Shown piece after piece: positions 8,335 to 15,850 of a DNA stretch of 22,364 nt. The translations under genes and the position numbers were made by a program. Each line of letters opens with the position of its first letter. Position 1 is the stretch's first letter. The DNA comes from a virus. Below the pieces are notes generated by a model, which worked only from the letters and a program-made list of their open reading frames with translations, did no database searches and had not been told where the DNA came from. Location: IMG/VR virus record IMGVR_UViG_3300022905_000068, positions 1 through 22,364 of that record. One strand, given 5' to 3'.

Positions 8335-9958
8335 TCAAGAAGCAACTTCTTACCACGGTAATCCAAATCTAAAATCAATCGGGCATAATCATGAGTGGAC
8401 GCCTGAGCAGATTATAGAATATCAAAAATGTATGGGAGACCCTATATATTTTATTGAAACCTATTGTATGATTGTCACGCTAGATACAGGGTTGCAGCCA
8501 TTCAAATTGTACGATTGTCAGAAAGAAAAAGTCAAATTTATTATGGACAATCGACGCTGCATTCTTATGGAAGGAAGGCAGCAAGGTAAAACAGTAACTG
8601 CGGCTGCGTGTATTCTTCATTACACTATATTTCAAGACAGCAAGACTGTTGCTATCATGGCGAATAAAAGTAAGGCGGCGATGGAAGTACTTGCTCGTTA
8701 TCAAATCATGTATGAAAATTTGCCTATATGGATGCAACAAGGCGTAAAGACTTGGAACAAGGGTGATGTTGATTTAGAAAACGGATCTAGAGTATTCACT
8801 GCGGCAACAACTGCTTCTGGTATTCGAGGCAAATCTGTAAACTGGCTATACATTGACGAGGCTGCAATCATTCCTAACAATGTAGCAGAACAATTTTTTA
8901 CTTCTGTATATCCTACGATTTCTGCTGGTAAAACGACAAAGATTCTTTTGACATCTACGCCGTTAGGTTATAATCACTTCTGGAAGTTTTGGAACGATTC
9001 TGTAGAGAAGCGTAACGGGTTTGAGCACATGTTCATTCATTACAGTGAGATTCCTGGCAGAGATGATGCATGGGCAGAACAACAGTTACAGCTATTAGGT
9101 GAATTGAAATTCAACCAAGAGGTATTGTGTGAATTTTTAGGATCCTCTAATACACTTATCAACGGCAAAACACTAGGATCTCTTAGTGCTAAAGTGCCAA
9201 TATACTCTAAAGATGGCTTAGATATTTACGAAGAGCCGAAAGCAAATAACTATTACATACTAGTCGCTGACGTTGCTAGAGGCGTTGGTGGTGACTACTC
9301 TGCGTTTGTTGTTGTCGATGTGACACAGATGCCATACACCGTCGTAGGTAAATATCGACACAACAAGATTTCTCCGTTATTATATCCAAATATTATAGAG
9401 AAAGTAGGTAAAGACTATAATGATGCATTTATTCTAGTAGAAGCAAATGATATTGGGCAACAGGTTCTCACTATTCTGCATCAGGAAAATGAATATGAGA
9501 ATATATTCACAACAGTCACAGAGAACAACAGACAATACATAACTCCTGGCTTCGGTAAAGCAGCGCGATTAGGTGTAACTACATCTAAAGCAGTGAAGAG
9601 ACAGGGGTGTTTTAGTTTCAAAAGTTTGATGGAAGAACGAAAACTTCTTTTATTTGACCCAGAAATTATATCAGAGCTATCAACGTTTATTGAACGAAGT
9701 GGTTCTTATCAGGCTGACGAAGGTTACAACGATGATTTAGCAATGTGCTTGGTCTTGTTTGGCTGGGTTACAACCAACACATTTTTCTCGGACTTGACAA
9801 ATGTTAATGTTAGAGAAGGTCTGTATAATTCAGAAATGCGGGCAATTGAAAACGATTTGACACCTTTTGGAATTATTGATGATGGACAACAGCAGGAAAT
9901 GGAAGTGATGGGTGGAGATTTGTGGTTATTTGAAGAACCTAAATTACTAGATTTATAA
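8315..9958 (+). CDS. 17: Terminase large subunit (packaging ATPase and nuclease), T4 gp17 homologue
   Basis: A 547-residue DNA packaging motor; T4 gp17 is 610 residues. The ATPase half shows Walker A GRQQGKT (87-93), Walker B WLYIDEA (177-183) and the coupling motif LLTSTP (211-216). The C-terminal RNase H-like nuclease half shows acidic metal ligands in VADVARG (Asp319), ILVEAND (Glu376) and NDDLAMCL (Asp473 or Asp474). All key residues are present, so the enzyme should be active: it cuts concatemers and drives DNA into proheads through the portal. I prefer the ATG at 8315. A TTG at 8309 would add two residues and has no better ribosome binding site. The start lies inside the end of gp16. 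The stop codon sits within the late promoter of the tail sheath gene. Confidence 0.95.
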   Translation: MIPQLTNQEATSYHGNPNLKSIGHNHEWTPEQIIEYQKCMGDPIYFIETYCMIVTLDTGLQPFKLYDCQKEKVKFIMDNRRCILMEGRQQGKTVTAAACILHYTIFQDSKTVAIMANKSKAAMEVLARYQIMYENLPIWMQQGVKTWNKGDVDLENGSRVFTAATTASGIRGKSVNWLYIDEAAIIPNNVAEQFFTSVYPTISAGKTTKILLTSTPLGYNHFWKFWNDSVEKRNGFEHMFIHYSEIPGRDDAWAEQQLQLLGELKFNQEVLCEFLGSSNTLINGKTLGSLSAKVPIYSKDGLDIYEEPKANNYYILVADVARGVGGDYSAFVVVDVTQMPYTVVGKYRHNKISPLLYPNIIEKVGKDYNDAFILVEANDIGQQVLTILHQENEYENIFTTVTENNRQYITPGFGKAARLGVTTSKAVKRQGCFSFKSLMEERKLLLFDPEIISELSTFIERSGSYQADEGYNDDLAMCLVLFGWVTTNTFFSDLTNVNVREGLYNSEMRAIENDLTPFGIIDDGQQQEMEVMGGDLWLFEEPKLLDL

Positions 9959-9961
9959 ATA
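9954..9961 (+). promoter_or_regulatory. T4-type late promoter upstream of gp18, TATAAATA
   Basis: An exact late promoter -10 element, 54 bases before the gp18 ATG. It overlaps the last codons and the stop codon of gp17 (9956-9958), so the end of gp17 (leucine codon, stop) and the promoter share bases. It would supply the sheath protein at higher levels than the packaging genes upstream. Confidence 0.8.
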
Positions 9962-10007
9962 AACAAAGTAATATAATATAACGCTAACTTAATTCGAGGA
10001 GAATAAT

Positions 10008-11915
10008 ATGGCTTTTCAGCTTTCCCCTGGCGTTCTCGTACAGGAACAAGATGCCTCAAACGTAGTTCCCGCAGTCGCAACCACTATCGGTGGTTTTGTA
10101 GGCGACTTCAATTGGGGTCCTGCAGATGAGATCATCACAGTTGCAAGTGAAAATCAACTGGTAGAGAGATTCGGTAAACCAAACACAACAGCAAATGTAG
10201 ACTTTTTAACAGCCGCAAGTTTTCTTGCATATGGATCGGCTCTTAAAGTAGTACGAACAGTGGGTGCTGCTGCTAACGCAACTGCAAACGGCGGCGCGTT
10301 GCTAGTCAAAAACGAAGATGCTTTTGAAGCACTCGGTGCCCAGACTGTAGGTGTCTTTGCAGCTAAGTACCCAGGTTCTTTGGGTAACAGTCTCAAAGTA
10401 GCAATGGCAGACTCTACTACATTCAGTAGTGGATCTATTGCTTCTATTGCAGTTGATACTGCTGGTTCAGGCTACACAACTGTTCCTGATGTGGTAGTGG
10501 ACGCCGCGCCAGCTGGCGGTGTTACTGCTACAGCTACAGCGGTACTTGCCGGCGATACAGTAGGTTCGATAATCGTTTCGTTTGCTGGCTTAGGATACAC
10601 AAGTGCTCCTGCTATAACATTTACTGGCGGCGGCGGCACCGGTGCAGCGGCTACAGCAACAATGGTTACAGCTTGGACTTACGCAAATCAGTTTGATAGT
10701 GCTCCAGGAACATCTGCATACGCTGCTAATAACAGCACATCACTAGATGAGATACACGTTATTGTTATCGACGAAGACGGCGCAATCACAGGTCGTGCAG
10801 GAACAGTACTAGAAAAATTCGCAGGCGTCTCTAAAGCATCAGACGCTAAAGATGATTCTAATCAGTCTAATTTCTACAAAGATGTAATCAACAATCGTTC
10901 TAAGTGGATTTGGGCTGTTACGAAACCAAGCAATGGCACGGATTGGGACACATCTACAGTAGGTAACGCAGCATTTGTTACTTTGCTTTCAAGTGACAGC
11001 GACTTAGATAATTCTCTAAGCGCAGGCGCAGATGCTGCACCAAGTGACGGTCAGTTGACATCTGGATACGATCTTTTTGCTAACGATGAATTGGTTGACG
11101 TAAACCTTCTTATCGGCGGTCGGCACAGTGCAATAGTACAAGACGCTATCATTGATAACGTTGCTGAAGTACGCAAAGACTGCATGGTGTTTGTATCACC
11201 GCAGTCAGCATCTGTAGTGAACAACGCAGGCAGTGAAACTACAGCACTTGTTGCTGAATTGTCTAACTACACAAGATCTTCTTACGCTTCAATGGACAGC
11301 GGTTGGAAGTACATGTACGACAAGTATAACGACAAGTATCGTTGGGTACCTTGCAGTGGTGATATTGCTGGTGCATGTGTTACGGCTGACGCAACGGCTG
11401 ATCCTTGGTTCTCTCCTGCAGGCGCATCACGTGGTTCTATCAAGAATGCGGTTAAACTCGCGTATAGCCCAAGCAAAGCAGACCGAGATACGCTTTATAA
11501 AGCAGGCATCAACCCAGTAGTTGGTTCACAAGGACAAGGTATCATCTTATTCGGTGACAAGACGCTGCTTAACAAGAACAGCGCATTCAACAGAATCAAT
11601 GTTCGTAGATTGTTTATTACAGTTGAAAAGGCAATTGCAACAGCAGCTAAATTCCAACTATTTGAATTTAACGATGGTTTCACAAGAGCCCAGTTCCGTT
11701 CATTGGTTAGCCCTTTCTTGCGCGATGTGCAAGGTCGAAGAGGTGTCTATGACTTCCGAGTAGTGTGTGATGAAACTAATAACACTGCTGAAGTTATTGA
11801 TCAAAACCAATTCAGAGCAGACATCTTCTTGAAGCCTGCTAAATCTATCAACTTCATCACTCTGACGTTTGTTGCAACACGCACAGGCATCAGTTTTGAA
11901 GAGTTAGGCGCCTAA
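10008..11915 (+). CDS. 18: Tail sheath protein, T4 gp18 homologue
   Basis: A 635-residue contractile sheath subunit; T4 gp18 is 659 residues. The N-terminus FQLSPGVLVQEQDASNVVPA, followed by TTIGGFVGDFNWGPADE, is the classic sheath start. The C-terminal core contains KAGINPVVGSQGQGIILFGD, RINVRRLFITVEKAIATAAK, then FEFNDGFTRAQFRSLVSPFL and SINFITLTFVATRTGISFEE, regions that form the conserved inner domain packing on the tube. Residues about 140-222 are an inserted double repeat (IAVDTAGSGYTTVPDVVV, then IIVSFAGLGYTSAPAITF) rich in Ala, Gly and Thr. It is related to the C-terminal module of gp15 in this phage and is probably exposed on the outside of the sheath. A strong GAGGAG site precedes the ATG, and the late promoter at 9954-9961 drives the gene. 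Confidence 0.95.
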   Translation: MAFQLSPGVLVQEQDASNVVPAVATTIGGFVGDFNWGPADEIITVASENQLVERFGKPNTTANVDFLTAASFLAYGSALKVVRTVGAAANATANGGALLVKNEDAFEALGAQTVGVFAAKYPGSLGNSLKVAMADSTTFSSGSIASIAVDTAGSGYTTVPDVVVDAAPAGGVTATATAVLAGDTVGSIIVSFAGLGYTSAPAITFTGGGGTGAAATATMVTAWTYANQFDSAPGTSAYAANNSTSLDEIHVIVIDEDGAITGRAGTVLEKFAGVSKASDAKDDSNQSNFYKDVINNRSKWIWAVTKPSNGTDWDTSTVGNAAFVTLLSSDSDLDNSLSAGADAAPSDGQLTSGYDLFANDELVDVNLLIGGRHSAIVQDAIIDNVAEVRKDCMVFVSPQSASVVNNAGSETTALVAELSNYTRSSYASMDSGWKYMYDKYNDKYRWVPCSGDIAGACVTADATADPWFSPAGASRGSIKNAVKLAYSPSKADRDTLYKAGINPVVGSQGQGIILFGDKTLLNKNSAFNRINVRRLFITVEKAIATAAKFQLFEFNDGFTRAQFRSLVSPFLRDVQGRRGVYDFRVVCDETNNTAEVIDQNQFRADIFLKPAKSINFITLTFVATRTGISFEELGA

Positions 11916-11921
11916 TAAATA
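11914..11921 (+). promoter_or_regulatory. Probable late promoter variant AATAAATA upstream of gp19
   Basis: This differs from the consensus TATAAATA only at the first base. It lies 30 bases before the gp19 start, the same distance range as the exact late promoters in this window, and overlaps the gp18 stop codon. It may be a weaker late promoter, or a chance match in AT-rich spacer. Confidence 0.45.
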
Positions 11922-11943
11922 GAATCAACAGGAGAACAATTCA

Positions 11944-12459
11944 ATGAATATTGAAGATTTTAAAGCAAGATTGGGCGCTGGTGGAGCGAGACCCAATCAA
12001 TTTGAAGTGGACTTAACGTTCCCAGGATATGTAGGCGGTGTTGATCCGTCTTACAGTCTTCTGGTTACGGGTGCTGCATTGCCCGCTTCTAACGTAAACC
12101 CAGCTATCATTCAGTACAGAGGTCGTGAGATCAAACTAGCTGGCGAAAGAATTTTTGATCCGTGGACAATTACGATTGTTAACGATTCAGGATTTTCTTT
12201 ACGTCAACCCTTTGAAGAATGGATGAACGGCATGAACGGTCGTGAAGATAACACAGGTGTTCTTACACCAAGTGAATATCAAGCAGACATAGTAGTGAAG
12301 CATTTGGATAGAAACAATGACGTATTGCCAGGTGGCACTTACACATTAAACAATGCTTTCCCTATCAACATGTCTGAAATCGCATTGCAATATGCACAGA
12401 ACGACGTCCTTGAAGAATTTACAGTGACATTCCAATACACCCACTACGATGTAAGATAA
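11944..12459 (+). CDS. 19: Tail tube protein, T4 gp19 homologue
   Basis: A 171-residue subunit of the inner tail tube through which DNA passes; T4 gp19 is 163 residues. Typical features are the N-terminus MNIEDFKARLGAGGARPNQF, the stretch LLVTGAALPASNVNPAIIQY followed by GREIKLAGERIFDPWTITIV, the LRQPFEEWMNGMNGREDNTG helix-loop and the terminal FTVTFQYTHYDVR strand. It sits directly after the sheath gene as in T4. A GGAGA ribosome binding site lies 8 bases before the ATG. A second, more diverged member of this family is encoded at 18439-19026. Confidence 0.93.
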   Translation: MNIEDFKARLGAGGARPNQFEVDLTFPGYVGGVDPSYSLLVTGAALPASNVNPAIIQYRGREIKLAGERIFDPWTITIVNDSGFSLRQPFEEWMNGMNGREDNTGVLTPSEYQADIVVKHLDRNNDVLPGGTYTLNNAFPINMSEIALQYAQNDVLEEFTVTFQYTHYDVR

Positions 12460-12462
12460 ATA
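12455..12462 (+). promoter_or_regulatory. Probable late promoter variant GATAAATA upstream of gp20
   Basis: One mismatch (first base) to the late consensus, 32 bases before the portal start and overlapping the gp19 stop codon. Position and spacing fit the pattern of the exact late promoters in this window. Confidence 0.45.
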
Positions 12463-12486
12463 CATAGTGTGGATTAGGAGATTATA

Positions 12487-13992
12487 ATGGAAATATTTGG
12501 GTTTGAAATAAACAGGAAAAAGGCACTCGCGTCTGAAAAGTCGTTTGTGCCTCCTTCTGAAGACGGTGCTATAGATACCGTTCGCAATGCTGGCGGACAC
12601 TATGGCACTTACTTGGACATCGACGGTGTTGCAAACACTCAAGAGCAATTGATAAAAAGATATCGTGACATCTCTATGATGGCAGATGTAGATACTGCTA
12701 TTGAAGATATCGTCAACGACACTATTTCAAATCTAGATGATGAGAGACCCGTCTCAGTTGATACTGATTCGGTGAATGTTTCTGCCGCTGTAAAAAAAGC
12801 AATACACGATGAATTCAATGAAGTGCTGAAATTGTTTGACTTTAACAATAGAGCGCAAGATTATTTTAGACGTTGGTATATTGACGGTCTAATCTACTTT
12901 CACAAAGTGATTGACATGCAAAAGCCAAAGCAGGGCATTACTGATATTAGATATATCGACCCTAGAAAAATACGTTTAATACGAGATGTTAAAAAGGAAA
13001 AGGATCCGAATACAGGCGTCAATTTCATTAAAGAAATTAAAGAATATTTTGTATACGATGATAAAGGAATTGCTAGTAAGCCTGGGCAAATACAGTCAAA
13101 TAATGCATTGCATGATAGCAAAGCGTTGCGTATTACTAAAGATGCAATTGCATACTGCCCATCAGGACTAGTAGATCAAGATAAAAATATTCCTTTGTCA
13201 TTCTTACATAAAGCGATTCGTCCAGCGAATCAGTTAAGAATGATGGAAAACGCTGCGGTGATCTATCGTATCACTCGCGCACCAGAACGAAGAATCTTTT
13301 ATGTAGATACAGGCAATCTGCCTAGAATGAAAGCAGAGCAATACTTAAAAGATATTATGGATCGCTATCGTAACAAATTAGTATACGATGCCTCTACTGG
13401 CGAGATCCGCGATGATAAGAAATTCATGTCTATGCTTGAAGACTTCTGGTTACCACGAAGAGAGGGTGGCAGAGGCACAGAGATTCAGACATTACCTGGA
13501 GGTTCAAATCTAGGTGAGACAGGCGACATAGAGTACTTCCAAAGAAAGTTATACCAATCTTTGAACGTGCCTGTCTCTCGTTTAGAACAGCAAGCAGGTT
13601 TAAATTTCGGTCGTAGCGCCGAGATAAATAGAGATGAATTGAAGTTTGTTAAATTTATTTCTAAGCTAAGACGTAGGTTCAGTGTACTTTTTGATGACTT
13701 GTTAAAGACTCAGTTAGTATTAAAAGGGGTCATCAAAGAAGATGAATGGGCTGATATTAGAGAGACAATCATATATAAGTTTGCCTCAGATGCCTACTAC
13801 ACTGAATCGAAAGATCAGGAAATTCTTAGAAGTAGAACAGAAGTATTGAATGGTGTTGCGCCATTCGTAGGACAATTCTTCAGTCGAGAGTATGTTCAGA
13901 AGAAAATTCTTATGCTCAGTGATGAAGAAATAACAGAGATTAATTCTCAGATTGCAAGCGAACCAAAACCAGAAGGTGATAATAATGAGTGA
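12487..13992 (+). CDS. 20: Portal vertex protein, T4 gp20 homologue
   Basis: A 501-residue portal subunit; T4 gp20 is 524 residues. The dodecameric portal starts prohead assembly and forms the DNA channel. Recognisable family stretches are LIKRYRDISMMADVDTAIED followed by IVNDTIS, then YIDPRKIRLIRDVKKEKDPN, NQLRMMENAAVIYRITRAPE followed by RRIFYVDTGNLPRMKAEQYL, MLEDFWLPRREGGRGTEIQT and NVPVSRLEQQAGLNFGRSAE. The start is backed by AGGAG 7 bases upstream. The acidic C-terminal end overlaps the next gene by 8 bases, an arrangement that couples portal and core protein translation. Confidence 0.95.
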   Translation: MEIFGFEINRKKALASEKSFVPPSEDGAIDTVRNAGGHYGTYLDIDGVANTQEQLIKRYRDISMMADVDTAIEDIVNDTISNLDDERPVSVDTDSVNVSAAVKKAIHDEFNEVLKLFDFNNRAQDYFRRWYIDGLIYFHKVIDMQKPKQGITDIRYIDPRKIRLIRDVKKEKDPNTGVNFIKEIKEYFVYDDKGIASKPGQIQSNNALHDSKALRITKDAIAYCPSGLVDQDKNIPLSFLHKAIRPANQLRMMENAAVIYRITRAPERRIFYVDTGNLPRMKAEQYLKDIMDRYRNKLVYDASTGEIRDDKKFMSMLEDFWLPRREGGRGTEIQTLPGGSNLGETGDIEYFQRKLYQSLNVPVSRLEQQAGLNFGRSAEINRDELKFVKFISKLRRRFSVLFDDLLKTQLVLKGVIKEDEWADIRETIIYKFASDAYYTESKDQEILRSRTEVLNGVAPFVGQFFSREYVQKKILMLSDEEITEINSQIASEPKPEGDNNE

Positions 13993-14317
13993 AGTTGAAA
14001 CAGAAATCGAATTAGAAGTTAGCCCAGAAGATGCTAGACAGGATGCCATCAGAGATATGATGGACAAGTGGGCTAACGGAGAACTGACAGACGCACAAGA
14101 TTCTTTTAATGGGATCATGAATGTACGCGCTGACGATTTAGTTGCTGATAAAAAAGCAGATATAGCCGCTGCTATATACAACGATGCGATTGAAACCGAC
14201 GTTGAATATGCAGAGATGGATAACGATGAAACTCAAGTAGAGGTGGAGGACGATGAACTACCGGAAACAGAATCGGAGGAACCCCAACAGGGTCAAGGAT
14301 CAGATGAAAAAATTTAA
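13985..14317 (+). CDS. 67: Prohead core protein, probable T4 gp67 homologue
   Basis: A 110-residue acidic protein directly after the portal gene, where T4 encodes gp67 (80 residues). The segment GELTDAQDSFNGIMNVRADD followed by LVADKKADIAAAIYND (residues 32-67) aligns with T4 gp67 around its NDLVAARKLFAEAMAARTID and KEEKIAIARNF stretches, as I recall that sequence. Both proteins then run into a long Glu/Asp-rich tail. In T4, gp67 is part of the scaffold core, is cut by gp21 and influences head shape. The start at 13985 has an AAGGTG site at 13973-13978; an upstream TTG at 13952 would add 11 residues and is less likely. It overlaps the portal by 8 bases and the next gene by 14. Confidence 0.72.
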   Translation: MSEVETEIELEVSPEDARQDAIRDMMDKWANGELTDAQDSFNGIMNVRADDLVADKKADIAAAIYNDAIETDVEYAEMDNDETQVEVEDDELPETESEEPQQGQGSDEKI

Positions 14318-14741
14318 CGAGTTTAGAGAATCTGCCGCAGACGATGCGGGAGATATTCGCGCAAAAGCAGAACGTCGAGCCGCTAGAAAGCAAAAGCAAC
14401 TAGCAAAGATGGCAGCAGAAGAAGCGATGCCAGTTGCTAAAACTTCTAAAGAAAAGCCAACTGCCGCGCACCCCCAAGCGCCTAGCACTGAAGGTGATAC
14501 TACACCTCCAAAGCAGGGTGACTCTGAAGATCCTAAGTTGACACACAATTGCGCAACTAAAGTAGTGCATCCTAAGTTTGGTGAAGGTAAGCCGATCATG
14601 GGTGAGCATGCTGAACCAGATGCAAATGGCACCGTCTGGTGGTATAAAGTTATGTTTGAACATGGAATCGAAACGTGTGAGACTTATAGCATGGAAGTGC
14701 TAGAAGAAGGTTCCCATATGAATCACAAGAAAAAGAAGTAG
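14304..14741 (+). CDS. Conserved head-region protein in the T4 gene 68 position
   Basis: A 145-residue protein of uncertain function. The N-terminus MKKFNEFRES is followed by a charged Ala/Lys/Arg helix (20-40), then a flexible Pro/Thr-rich linker with TPPKQGDSEDP (67-77). A compact C-terminal domain (about 80-135) contains VVHPKFGEGKPIMGEHAEPD followed by GTVWWYKVMFEHGIE. That domain resembles small Tudor/SH3-type beta barrels with an HPKFGEG turn, as found at the C-terminus of PcrA/UvrD helicases. The protein ends in a Lys run. T4 has the core protein gp68 (141 residues) here, and a core role is plausible from order alone; I did not establish sequence homology to gp68. I chose the ATG at 14304 (AAGGA four bases upstream). 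An ATG at 14253 after GGAGG with a 3-base gap is possible and would add 17 residues. Confidence 0.7.
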   Translation: MKKFNEFRESAADDAGDIRAKAERRAARKQKQLAKMAAEEAMPVAKTSKEKPTAAHPQAPSTEGDTTPPKQGDSEDPKLTHNCATKVVHPKFGEGKPIMGEHAEPDANGTVWWYKVMFEHGIETCETYSMEVLEEGSHMNHKKKK

Positions 14742-14754
14742 GGGATAAAACTAA

Positions 14755-15150
14755 ATGGCATCTACTCAAGCAAATCTTAAATTAACACAGGTTCAAGGTG
14801 TTACTGTTGTCTCTGAAGATGGCAGTACACCTGCTGCTCAGACAATTCGTTTGAATAATGAACTTAAAAAATCAACAGAAACTGTAGGTACCCCGGTTGT
14901 AGATATTAGTGCCATTTATTGGACACTCGGTGATGGTGCGACTGCTACTATCACAAGAAACAGTGTCTTGCTGCATACTTTACACATGTCAGGAAAATTA
15001 GAATTTTTCGGCTTCTCTGATAACAGAGAGAACGAGTCTGATATTGTCGTTAGTGTCACTGGCGCTGGTGGTACAGTAATTGTACAGGCAGCAAAGATTG
15101 CAGGTTACGGCTCACAACAACACCAAGGCGCTGATGGAGATCTAGGCTAA
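14755..15150 (+). CDS. Unrecognised beta-rich protein between core genes and protease
   Basis: A 131-residue protein that I do not recognise. Its sequence is Val/Thr/Gly/Ser-rich with alternating hydrophobic residues (LKLTQVQGVTVVSEDGS, ATITRNSVLLHTLHMSGKLE, SDIVVSVTGAGGTVIVQAAK), pointing to an all-beta fold. There are no Cys residues, membrane segments or signal peptide. It ends in a polar tail (QQHQGADGDLG). It has no counterpart between genes 68 and 21 of T4. The stop codon TAA shares its last A with the ATG of the protease gene, so the two are translated together. Its place in the prohead cluster suggests a virion head protein, perhaps a capsid decoration or internal protein; this rests on context alone. 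Confidence 0.75.
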   Translation: MASTQANLKLTQVQGVTVVSEDGSTPAAQTIRLNNELKKSTETVGTPVVDISAIYWTLGDGATATITRNSVLLHTLHMSGKLEFFGFSDNRENESDIVVSVTGAGGTVIVQAAKIAGYGSQQHQGADGDLG

Positions 15151-15806
15151 TGAGATTAATCAAAGAATTAAATGAAGACGTTCAATACTTTTTAGAAGAA
15201 AGCAAAGATGGAAAGAAGAATCTTTTCATCGAGGGCGTTTTCCTACAATCAAATTTAAAAAATCGTAACGGCAGAGTATACCCTAAAGAAGTTATGCGAA
15301 ATGAAGTCGCACGATACACCGCCGAAAGTATTGACAAGAAGAGAGCATTAGGCGAACTTGGTCACCCAGAAGGACCGTCACTTAATCTTGATCGCGTGTC
15401 ACACATGATCGTATCATTGAAAGAAGACGGCGATAACTGGATAGGTAAAGCTAAGATTTTAGACACTCCAATGGGAAAAATCGCAGCTAATTTAATTGAA
15501 GCAGGCGCTCAGTTAGGCGTCAGTTCAAGAGGGCTTGGATCCATTAAAGAAAAGAATGGAATCAATGAAGTCCAAAACGATTTTATGCTGGCAACAGCCG
15601 CTGACATCGTAGCAGATCCTTCTGCACCAGATGCATATGTTGAAGGTATTATGGAAAATAGAGAATGGGTAATGGTTGACGGTATCTGGACTGCAAGGGA
15701 TATGGAACAGGCACAACAAACAATTCGCAAAGCATCTAGCCGTGAACTAGAAGAAGCGAAGATTCAGGTGTTTAGCTCATTCTTGAACAAGTTATCCAAA
15801 ATTTAA
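15150..15806 (+). CDS. 21: Prohead core protein and maturation protease, T4 gp21 homologue
   Basis: A 218-residue serine protease; T4 gp21 is 212 residues. It is part of the scaffold core, activates itself after prohead assembly, digests the core and trims the capsid protein. The family signature is clear: LFIEGVFLQSNLKNRNGRVY followed by PKEVM, then ALGELGHPEGPSLNLDRVSH with the likely catalytic His72, QLGVSSRGLGSI with the likely nucleophile Ser125 or Ser126, and ATAADIVADPSAPDAYVEGI with the conserved acidic residues Asp152 and Asp156. The start overlaps the preceding stop by one base. The C-terminal 40 residues are helical and charged, as expected for the part removed on activation. Confidence 0.94.
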   Translation: MRLIKELNEDVQYFLEESKDGKKNLFIEGVFLQSNLKNRNGRVYPKEVMRNEVARYTAESIDKKRALGELGHPEGPSLNLDRVSHMIVSLKEDGDNWIGKAKILDTPMGKIAANLIEAGAQLGVSSRGLGSIKEKNGINEVQNDFMLATAADIVADPSAPDAYVEGIMENREWVMVDGIWTARDMEQAQQTIRKASSRELEEAKIQVFSSFLNKLSKI

Positions 15807-15811
15807 ATTTA

Positions 15812-15819
15812 TATAAATA
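15812..15819 (+). promoter_or_regulatory. T4-type late promoter upstream of gp22, TATAAATA
   Basis: An exact late -10 element six bases after the protease stop codon and 39 bases before the scaffold start. It allows the scaffold protein, needed in many copies, to be made independently of the protease. Confidence 0.82.
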
Positions 15820-15850
15820 AACAAGTTAACAAACTTTAAGGAGACATTAA

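Noticed and set aside
9794-9829. TTGACA and TATAAT inside the 3' part of gp17
   Set aside because: The spacer is 24 bases, too long for a sigma70 promoter.
13786-14181. Open frame of 131 codons on the minus strand across gp20 and the gp67-like gene
   Set aside because: It is antisense to two supported genes; its Ser/Ala-rich composition is what the reverse of acidic coding sequence gives.
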